Shown piece by piece: positions 1 to 5,859 of a stretch of DNA of 5,859 nt; positions within the stretch are counted from its first letter, which is position 1, and each line of letters starts with the position of its first letter. The position numbers and the translations under genes were made by a program. The stretch lies in assembly GCA_024405335.1 (NCBI GenBank), contig JAKSOX010000130.1:1-5859 (forward strand), written 5' to 3'. The DNA comes from Kiritimatiellia bacterium (GTDB lineage Bacteria; Verrucomicrobiota; Kiritimatiellia; RFP12; UBA1067). Under the pieces are notes generated by a model. That model was not told where the DNA came from, searched no databases, and saw nothing but the letters and a program-made list of their open reading frames with translations.

Positions 1-1799
1 TGGCCGCCTTGGCGGCCTGCGCGGGGTTCGCCGCCCCCTCCGCCACGGGGAAGATGCTCGCGCTTTCGCCCGGCAAGACGGGCGACTTCACCTGGATGGA
101 AAAACCCACGCAGGAATCGGTCGCGCGGCTGCGCGCCGCCGGCAAAAAGCCGCTGGTGGAGGACCACGAATTCGCGGACGAACTCCCCGCCCTCACCAAC
201 TGGGCGGAAAACGCCAGCGCCGTCGCGTTCGACCGCCTGCCGCGCCGCCATCTGATCCAAAGCTGGCGCCAGCTCGGCGTGACCATTCTCAAAACCATTC
301 CGTTCGACGTCGACCGCACGGCGGACCGCTTCCGCCGCGAATGCTCGTTCCTCGCCTTCCAGGCGGGCGCGGACGGCGTGTGGCTGCCGGACGCGGAAAA
401 GCTCACGCCGCCGCTGAAGCAGGCGCTCGCGGAGGCGGACGAGGACTGGCGCGTCCTTCTGTATCTGCGCGAACTCGCCGACCTCGCCGGGCAAAACGAA
501 GACGGCAACGTGCGCGTCGAGCGGCGCCGCGTGAACTACTTCGTCTCCTGGACCGACTTCGACCGCGAAAACCTGGACACGCTGCGGCTCGAATGCGTCG
601 GCTACGCGAAACGCCTCGAGCAGCTGCTGGGCCTGCCCGAAGCGAAACTGCCGGTGACGTGCTCGAAACCGATCGCGCCGCAGCGCGAGAAGCTGATTCC
701 GTACGCCGACTGGCCGGAACGCCCCAAACAGTACAAGCTCAAGGGTCTCGGCTCTTCCGTGGGCTGCGGCGAAGGCCTCTCGTTCGCCGCGGACGCCGGC
801 GGTTTTTCCGTGACCATCTCGGTCACGAACGAGGCCGCGCTCAAGCAATGGGCCGCGCCCGGCGGACAGCTCGACTTCCGCGTGTACGTGCCGGACAAGG
901 ACGGCTCCTACCTGCCCTACCGCTTCCACTGCGACCTCGACCCGTTCTGCTACGGTCCGCGCGCGCCGGCGCGTTCGCGCAGCGGATTCCTTTTCGCCAC
1001 GGACGAACGGTTCCGCCCCTTCGGCATCGGCTACGGCGTGGGCAACCCGCGCGTGTGGGCGTGGCCGCGCATGCAGGACTACGGGCCGGACTGTCCGCCG
1101 CTCCAGCCGAGCCTCAGTTTCGGCGCCAACAAGACGAAGGGCTGGCACGCCACGGTGCGCTGCGGATGGTCCGGGCTGTACGGCCACTGGCCGATGCTGC
1201 GCGACGGCAAGTACGACGTGTGGTTCGTGGGAATGGACAAGTCGCCCGCCACCGGCAGGCCGGTCGCCGCGCGCGTCCTGTGGCCCAAGGGGCACAAGGA
1301 CAACTTCCGCAGATTCGCCGCCTCGATCTCCACCGGCGAAATGACGAGCATCTACAAGGACCAGCTCGCCCGCACCCACGAAACCTACTTCACCTCCTAC
1401 CGCGAGCGCTACTACCCCTTCCCGAAAACGGAAAAGCCCGCGTTCCACCGCTTCGACCTCGCCAGCGACACGATGTTCCTGCAGCGGCTCGTGCAGCCGC
1501 TTGTGGACACGAACGAAAACGCCTGGTTGTGCGTGTGGACGGACAAAGAGCACAAACGTCCGCAGTTCAACAAGGAGCCGGACGCCGTGAAGATGACCAT
1601 TTGGCGCAACCTCGGGCGCATGTTCTTCATGGCGGACGCCGTGAGCGAGCGCCGCCGCGACTACCTCGCCGGACGCTACGCGGGCAAGGAACCGCCCAAG
1701 TACGTGAAAAAGGAAGACCATTCCAAGCGGAAGCCGCCGGACAGCCCCGACGTCGACTACGACCCCAACGAAATCCAACTCGACGACAAGGAGTTCTGA
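1..1799 (+). CDS. Exported protein of unrecognised family with CBM9-like middle region (5' end off window)
   Basis: I do not recognise the family. The frame is open to the left edge (first full codon at 3), so the gene is 5'-partial; a TTG at 9 is probably an internal Leu codon, not the start. Residues below count from that codon. The first visible residues read AALAACAGFAAPSA: a signal-peptide end, with LAAC fitting a lipobox (Cys codon 18-20) and PSA fitting an alternative signal peptidase I site. Residues about 70-210 are mixed helix/strand and include AFQAGADGVWLPD (116-128), which resembles a late strand of a glycosidase-like barrel. Residues about 245-450 look like a beta sandwich, with VRCGWSGL (383-390) and a following DGKYDVWFVG resembling the CBM9/DOMON-like pattern. 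Residues 450-555 are helical and aromatic-rich. A Lys/Pro-rich stretch (560-580) leads to an acidic tail ending IQLDDKEF. The gene is coupled to the next one three bases downstream, suggesting a shared role in carbohydrate handling outside the cytoplasm. That the frame is coding is near certain; the domain assignments are tentative. Confidence 0.88.
   Translation, partial: AALAACAGFAAPSATGKMLALSPGKTGDFTWMEKPTQESVARLRAAGKKPLVEDHEFADELPALTNWAENASAVAFDRLPRRHLIQSWRQLGVTILKTIPFDVDRTADRFRRECSFLAFQAGADGVWLPDAEKLTPPLKQALAEADEDWRVLLYLRELADLAGQNEDGNVRVERRRVNYFVSWTDFDRENLDTLRLECVGYAKRLEQLLGLPEAKLPVTCSKPIAPQREKLIPYADWPERPKQYKLKGLGSSVGCGEGLSFAADAGGFSVTISVTNEAALKQWAAPGGQLDFRVYVPDKDGSYLPYRFHCDLDPFCYGPRAPARSRSGFLFATDERFRPFGIGYGVGNPRVWAWPRMQDYGPDCPPLQPSLSFGANKTKGWHATVRCGWSGLYGHWPMLRDGKYDVWFVGMDKSPATGRPVAARVLWPKGHKDNFRRFAASISTGEMTSIYKDQLARTHETYFTSYRERYYPFPKTEKPAFHRFDLASDTMFLQRLVQPLVDTNENAWLCVWTDKEHKRPQFNKEPDAVKMTIWRNLGRMFFMADAVSERRRDYLAGRYAGKEPPKYVKKEDHSKRKPPDSPDVDYDPNEIQLDDKEF
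1788..1793 (+). promoter_or_regulatory. Shine-Dalgarno site for the GH123-like gene, inside the upstream gene
   Basis: AAGGAG lies in the last codons of the upstream gene, nine bases before the ATG at 1803. It supports that ATG as the true start. Because the site is inside the upstream reading frame and the stop (1797-1799) is three bases from the ATG, ribosomes finishing the first gene would clear and then reload at this site. Translational coupling is therefore likely. Confidence 0.8.
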
Positions 1800-1802
1800 G
1801 CC

Positions 1803-4478
1803 ATGAACACGATCGCACTTCTTTTCGGCGCGGCCCTGAACGCCGCTTTCAACGTGTGGTGGGTTGACCCCTACGGCGACCCCGTCTATCTGCCGTCCGC
1901 CGCCCCGCAGGGCGGCGTGATCACGAACGAACTTTCCTGCGCGGCGGCGCGCGGCGAAATCGAAACGATTTCCTTCTCGGTGGAACCGTCGCGCGACATG
2001 AAGAAAGTCGACTTCGTCCCGTCCGAACTCAAAGGTCCCGGCGGCGCCACGATTCCCGCGTCCGCGGCGGACTTCGCGCTCGTGAAGGTGTGGTACCGGG
2101 CCGGCGGCCGCTGGAGCACGAGCTGGTGCGGGAACTGCGGCGACCCGGAACTCGTGAACGACCTCGTCATCCACGACAACGACCTCGTCCGGGTGGTGGA
2201 AAGCGCCAAACGCGAAGAGCGCACGGTGAAAGTGCGCATCGACTATCCGGAAGGCCCCGCCTACGTGGACTTCCGCAAGCACGGCAACGCCGGCAGCCGG
2301 TTCAACTGGGGTCTCCATCCCGTGGTGGATCCGAAGAAGTTCGTGCCGTTCGACCTGCAGAAAGGCCGGTTCCAGCAATACTGGTTCACTTGGCGCATCC
2401 CCGAAGAAACGAAGCCCGGCGTCTACCGGGGTTCGCTCGCGGTGAAGGAAGACGGCAAAGACCTCGCGTCCATTCCCGTGCAGGTGGAAGTGTATCCCTT
2501 CATGCTGCCGCGCGCGCGCACGCACTACGATCCCACCAAGCGCTTCATATCCGCGTGGATGGGCACGCCGTCGCTCGCGGGCGAATTGGCGCTTTCCAAA
2601 AACATGGCGGACGCCGAACGGCGCGTCCGCGGCGTGTACCGTTCGCTCGCCGAGCACAACTGCCACGAACCGAGCGGGCCCGGCGAATTCTCGAAAAACG
2701 ATCCGGACGACCTCGCGGTGCGTTCGCTCATCATGATGCGCCAGGAAGGCATGGACTGCGAGCTGCTCATCAACGGCTGGGCCTTCGACGGCCAGTGGCA
2801 AGGTGCCTACGAGGGCGGCACGTTCGTGCCGCCGGAAGAGGACGCCGCGCGCTTCGAAGAGGCGAAGGCCCGCTTCTCGCGGAAGCTCGACGTCCAACGC
2901 GACGTGCTGGAAAAATACCTCGGCCACCACACCTGCCACTTCTCCAGCGCCGACGAATGCGGCACCTACTTCAACCGCCAGAGCTACCCCTTCTGGGGAC
3001 TCATCCACAAATACGGCATGCACACGTGGACCGACTACGGCGTGGCCAAGGACATTTCCTGGAGCGTGGACATGAACGACGTTCCCGCCTGCACGCGCCA
3101 CCGGGTGGCGTGGCAGTGGCACGGCGGCGACGCGAAGGCGGTGACGTACGCCGGTCCGTTCACGGGGCCGCTGTGCCCGGACATCTGGCGGCGCACGAAA
3201 GGCATCCGCTACTACTACGCCGACTTCGACGGCCACCACGAATACTGCTTCTACCACGGCGAATGCCCGTGGAACGACTTCTCCGCGCGCAGTTCGTACA
3301 GCCAGTTCGTGATCGTGTATCCCACATTCGACGGCCTCATCCCCTCGCTCGCGTGGGAAGGCGTGCGCGAAGGCCTGGACGACATCCGCTACCTGTCGCT
3401 GCTGAAGCTGCGCTGCCTGGCGGCGATCGCCGCGAAAGACCCCAAGATCCAGGCGCTCGGCCGCAAGCACCTCACTTGGATGGAAACGCGCGAGCCGGAA
3501 AGCATCATCGACCTCTTCGCGTTCCGCCGCGAAGTCGCGCGACGCGCGATCGAGCTCATCGAAGTCGTCGGCCCGGAACCAGACGACCGCCCCAAAATGC
3601 CGCCGCCCGCGCTGCCGCCGTGCACGTACGGGAAAACGATCCCTCCCGGCGCGGACCTCTTCAAAGTCGCCGAACAGTACGCGGCGGCGAACCGCTACGA
3701 CCTCGCGATTCCCCTGTTGGACAAAATCCGCAAAGACGCGTCGCGCAAGCCGGCCGAGCGTTTCGAGGCGGCCACCAAGCAGGCGGCCCTCCTGAGCGGA
3801 ACGCTCAAGCGCGACCAGGCGATCAAGGTGATCGAGGAAACGCTGCCGCAGCAGGACCTCAAGAACGCGCAGCGCGCGAAGCTGCATCTTCAGCGCGTCA
3901 AGGTGATGATGACGCCCCGCATCTTCGAAGAGGAATTCACGGTGCCGCAACTCGACAAGGCGGCCGAGGCGATCGTGGACGCGCTAAAGCGTCCCGGCGC
4001 CACGGGCGACGAACGCTTCGCGCCCGTGAACCAAATGCTCCGCTCCTACCTTTCGGGAGGACTCTACCAGCGCGTGATCGACTTCGCGGACAAACGCTTC
4101 GAGGACATGAAGTTGTCGCCGCACGCGAAATCCCAGCTGTACCTGCGCAAGGCGTCCGCCTACGCCGCAATGAAAAACTACGAATTGGCCGCGCGCATGT
4201 ACCGCATCGTGTACAAGACCTGCGAATGTCCGGCGTGCATCAACCGCGACTTCTACAAAGGCGAGGGCTGGGTGGCCGAACAACTCGAGGACTGGAAAAC
4301 CGCCGAAAAGGCGTATTCTCTCGAAGCCAAGACGTACAACGACGAAGAGGGGGACAAAAAGAGCTGGTGCGTGGGCCGTCTCCGCCGCGTGATGGCCAAA
4401 CTGCAGGCGAGCGAAAAGAAAAAGGACATCTCCTTCGACGACACGGACGACGGCAGCGCCATCACGCTCGACGACTAA
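1803..4478 (+). CDS. Secreted GH123/DUF4091-like putative glycoside hydrolase with C-terminal TPR-like domain
   Basis: This is a putative glycan-acting enzyme of the GH123/DUF4091 type, of 891 residues. The start is ATG 1803 with a good AAGGAG. The N-terminus (residues 1-17) is a short hydrophobic stretch without basic residues, so it is a weak signal peptide. Residues 20-235 form a beta-sandwich-like region with family-style phrases: RGEIETISFSV (50-60), NDLVIHDNDLVRV (119-131) and IPEETKPGVYRGSLAV (199-214). Residues about 240-590 are the barrel-like region. It contains the acidic pair D384-E385 in SSADECGTYF, a candidate for the Asp-Glu pair used in GH123 substrate-assisted catalysis on N-acetylhexosaminides. 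It also contains GLIPSLAWEGVREGLDDIRYL, split here as GLIPSLAWEG (511-520) and VREGLDDIRYL (521-531), which closely matches the DUF4091 C-terminal signature. A proline-rich linker (591-615) joins a helical TPR-like region (about 616-870) with helix pairs such as residues 775-805 and 822-845. The protein ends in an acidic tail, AITLDD. The fold class is fairly secure; substrate and activity are not established. Confidence 0.87.
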   Translation: MNTIALLFGAALNAAFNVWWVDPYGDPVYLPSAAPQGGVITNELSCAAARGEIETISFSVEPSRDMKKVDFVPSELKGPGGATIPASAADFALVKVWYRAGGRWSTSWCGNCGDPELVNDLVIHDNDLVRVVESAKREERTVKVRIDYPEGPAYVDFRKHGNAGSRFNWGLHPVVDPKKFVPFDLQKGRFQQYWFTWRIPEETKPGVYRGSLAVKEDGKDLASIPVQVEVYPFMLPRARTHYDPTKRFISAWMGTPSLAGELALSKNMADAERRVRGVYRSLAEHNCHEPSGPGEFSKNDPDDLAVRSLIMMRQEGMDCELLINGWAFDGQWQGAYEGGTFVPPEEDAARFEEAKARFSRKLDVQRDVLEKYLGHHTCHFSSADECGTYFNRQSYPFWGLIHKYGMHTWTDYGVAKDISWSVDMNDVPACTRHRVAWQWHGGDAKAVTYAGPFTGPLCPDIWRRTKGIRYYYADFDGHHEYCFYHGECPWNDFSARSSYSQFVIVYPTFDGLIPSLAWEGVREGLDDIRYLSLLKLRCLAAIAAKDPKIQALGRKHLTWMETREPESIIDLFAFRREVARRAIELIEVVGPEPDDRPKMPPPALPPCTYGKTIPPGADLFKVAEQYAAANRYDLAIPLLDKIRKDASRKPAERFEAATKQAALLSGTLKRDQAIKVIEETLPQQDLKNAQRAKLHLQRVKVMMTPRIFEEEFTVPQLDKAAEAIVDALKRPGATGDERFAPVNQMLRSYLSGGLYQRVIDFADKRFEDMKLSPHAKSQLYLRKASAYAAMKNYELAARMYRIVYKTCECPACINRDFYKGEGWVAEQLEDWKTAEKAYSLEAKTYNDEEGDKKSWCVGRLRRVMAKLQASEKKKDISFDDTDDGSAITLDD

Positions 4479-4487
4479 TCCGCTTGG

Positions 4488-4506
4488 GCGGCGGCGTTTC
4501 CGCCGC
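4488..4506. terminator. GC-rich hairpin between convergent genes, possible bidirectional terminator
   Basis: GCGGCGG (4488-4494), loop CGTTT and CCGCCGC (4500-4506) form a perfect 7-bp stem. It can be extended by two G-C pairs (4486-4487 with 4508-4509) across a bulged A at 4507. It sits between the stop codons of two convergent genes (4478 and 4525), the expected place for a shared terminator. There is no immediate T-run on either strand; the plus strand has only a loose AATTGTTT about nine bases after the stem. A weak intrinsic terminator or a 3'-end-stabilising structure is possible. In GC-rich sequence some such hairpins arise by chance. Confidence 0.45.
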
Positions 4507-4524
4507 ACCGCCAGAATTGTTTCC

Positions 4525-5859
4525 TCAAGAAACCGCGGCTGCGGCGATTTTGGCGACGAGCGCGTCCTTGCCGGCCGCGAACTCCGGCGAATCGAAGGGC
4601 TTGTCGTTCCAGTCGATGAACGCCTGCTGGAGTTCCATGAAGAATTTGCGCACGTCCGGCTTTTCGGCGAACGCGTACTCGGAATCCAACGTCTTTTCGA
4701 CGACGTCGAACATTTCCTTCTGGCGCGCCACTGGCGTCGTGGCGTCCGCCTCCGAGAACGCGTTCTGCTGCAGATACACGGCGTCGAGGAATTCGGCCTT
4801 GAGATAGCGGGTGAAGTCCGCGAGCGACGTGCCCTCTTCGCCAACGACCTTCATCATCTGTCCGACTTCGTTGCCCTTGCGGAGCAGCGCGCGGGCGCGC
4901 TCGACGCGGTCCTGCTCGATCACGGAGTTGTAGTGGCTCCAGCTGTCCAGCGGGTCGATCGCGGGGTAGCGGCGCGCGTCGGAGCGGGCGCGGGAGAGCC
5001 CGTGGAAACCTCCCACCACCTTCAGCGTCGCCTGCGTCACGGGCTCGTCGAAATTGCCGCCCGCCGGCGACACCGTGCCGCCGATCGTGACGGATCCCGT
5101 GGAGCCGTCCTTCAGCTTCACGCGGCCCGCGCGCTCGTAGAACGCGGCGATGCGGGATTCGAGGTACGCGGGGAACGCCTCTTCGCCGGGGATTTCCTCG
5201 AGCCGCCCGGAAAGCTCGCGCATCGCCTGCGCCCAGCGCGAGGTGGAATCGGCGAGCACGAGCACGTTCAGCCCCATCTGGCGGAAATATTCGGCCAGCG
5301 TCACCGCGGTGTACACGGACGCTTCGCGCGACGCCACCGGCATGGACGACGTGTTGCAGATGATCACCGTGCGCTTCATCAGCGACTGGCCCGTTTTCGG
5401 GTCGACGATTTCCGGGAATTCCTTCAGCGTTTCCACGACCTCGCCGGCGCGTTCGCCGCAGGCGGCGGAAATCACCACGTCCACCTTCGCGTAGCGCGCG
5501 GTGGTCTGCTGCAGCACGGTTTTGCCGGCTCCGAACGGACCGGGAATGCAATAGGTGCCGCCCACTGCCACGGGGAAGAAGGTGTCGATCGTGCGCACCG
5601 TGGTTTCGAGCGTTTCCGTGGGCTCGAGCCGCTCGACGAAGCACTTGATCGGCACCTTCACGGGCCAGCGCTGCATCATCTGCACGGGGACGTCCTTGCC
5701 GTCCGCGTCCGTGAGCACGGCCACGTCGTCCGTGACGACGTAGTCGCCCGCCGGCGCCACGGACTTCACCACGTAGGCGCCGCGGAACGCGAACGGAACC
5801 ATGATCTTGTGTCCGGGCATCTTCTTGTTGTCGAAGATGCCTTCGGTGACCCAGCCGAG
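4525..5859 (-). CDS. atpA: V-type (A/V-type) ATP synthase catalytic subunit A, N-terminus off window
   Basis: This is the nucleotide-binding catalytic subunit of the A/V-type rotary ATPase headpiece, which couples ATP synthesis or hydrolysis to H+ or Na+ movement across the membrane. The frame is open to the right edge: 13 codons (beginning LGWVTEGIF) precede an internal Met at 5820, so 444 residues are visible of a family length near 590, and roughly 125-150 N-terminal residues are missing. Counting from that Met, HKIMVPF (4-10) belongs to the region before the nucleotide-binding domain, GPFGAGKT (94-101; 5518-5541) is the Walker A loop, CGER (121-124) carries the catalytic glutamate, and LVLADSTSRWAQA (187-199) contains the Walker B aspartate at 191. 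SGRLEEIPGEEAFPAYL (204-220) is diagnostic of the A subunit. An intact P-loop excludes the non-catalytic B subunit. The wording resembles the chlamydial, spirochaetal and Bacteroidetes bacterial forms (also called ntpA). The gene converges on the GH123-like gene 46 bases away, and no atpB follows it. Confidence 0.97.
   Translation of the reverse strand, partial: LGWVTEGIFDNKKMPGHKIMVPFAFRGAYVVKSVAPAGDYVVTDDVAVLTDADGKDVPVQMMQRWPVKVPIKCFVERLEPTETLETTVRTIDTFFPVAVGGTYCIPGPFGAGKTVLQQTTARYAKVDVVISAACGERAGEVVETLKEFPEIVDPKTGQSLMKRTVIICNTSSMPVASREASVYTAVTLAEYFRQMGLNVLVLADSTSRWAQAMRELSGRLEEIPGEEAFPAYLESRIAAFYERAGRVKLKDGSTGSVTIGGTVSPAGGNFDEPVTQATLKVVGGFHGLSRARSDARRYPAIDPLDSWSHYNSVIEQDRVERARALLRKGNEVGQMMKVVGEEGTSLADFTRYLKAEFLDAVYLQQNAFSEADATTPVARQKEMFDVVEKTLDSEYAFAEKPDVRKFFMELQQAFIDWNDKPFDSPEFAAGKDALVAKIAAAAVS

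Noticed and set aside
2..17. Perfect inverted repeat GGCCGCC-TT-GGCGGCC at the left edge
   Set aside because: It lies in the alanine-rich signal-peptide coding region, the loop is only two bases, and GCC/GCG alanine codons explain it.
2509..2524. Alternating CG run (possible Z-DNA or repeat)
   Set aside because: It encodes a Pro-Arg-Ala-Arg-Thr stretch using the GC-rich codons used everywhere in the window; too short to call.
4519..4533. Small inverted repeat GTTTC-CTCAA-GAAAC near the ATPase stop
   Set aside because: The five-base stem is weak and extends into the coding end of the ATPase gene; the adjacent GC hairpin is the better terminator candidate.
2090..4807. Long plus-strand open frame of 905 codons overlapping the GH123-like gene
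   Set aside because: Its product is Arg/Pro/Ala-rich low-complexity sequence typical of a GC-rich shadow frame and it runs across the stop of the real gene into the opposite-strand ATPase gene.
3984..4844. 286-codon minus-strand frame across the convergent junction
   Set aside because: It has no recognisable motif and is antisense to the well-supported TPR-like region and out of frame with the ATPase gene.
4475..5644. 389-codon minus-strand frame overlapping the ATPase gene
   Set aside because: It is the shifted-frame shadow of the A subunit; the conserved Walker A and DSTSRWAQA motifs are in the other frame.
1..5859. CRISPR arrays, tRNA/rRNA genes, insertion sequences, phage or defence genes
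   Set aside because: I see no direct repeats with spacers, no tRNA-like cloverleaf, no transposase or integrase motifs; coding sequence occupies all but about 50 bases.

Overview
The window is GC-rich and gene-dense: three large coding regions fill almost all of it and there is no non-coding stretch over 300 bases. A secreted GH123/DUF4091-like protein, an unrecognised exported neighbour, and a bacterial V-type (A/V) ATP synthase A subunit most similar by motif to the chlamydial/spirochaetal type together suggest a member of the PVC group. A gut or anaerobic Kiritimatiellota, Lentisphaerota or Verrucomicrobiota lineage is plausible. That placement is inference from gene content; no rRNA or other marker is present.

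Layout: (1) Positions 1-1799, plus strand: an unrecognised exported or lipid-anchored protein whose 5' end lies off the window. It has a signal-peptide/lipobox-like start, a possible barrel-like N-terminal half, a middle section resembling a CBM9-type beta sandwich, and a basic linker ending in a short acidic tail. (2) Positions 1803-4478, plus strand: an 891-residue protein with an N-terminal beta-sandwich, a GH123/DUF4091-like catalytic region with a candidate Asp-Glu pair, a proline-rich linker and a C-terminal TPR-like helical domain. Only three bases separate the two genes, and the ribosome binding site of the second lies inside the first, so they are almost certainly co-transcribed and translationally coupled. 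(3) Positions 4479-4524: a 46-base convergent intergenic gap with a perfect 7-bp GC hairpin. (4) Positions 4525-5859, minus strand: the C-terminal three quarters of V-type ATP synthase subunit A, with its N-terminus beyond the right edge.

The two plus-strand genes look like the end of a surface or periplasmic glycan-processing operon. The ATPase gene is a separate convergent housekeeping unit. The points most worth following are the similar acidic C-terminal tails of the two otherwise dissimilar plus-strand proteins, the GH123-like/TPR fusion, the unassigned family of the first gene, and the absence of the B subunit gene from its usual place directly after the A subunit gene.
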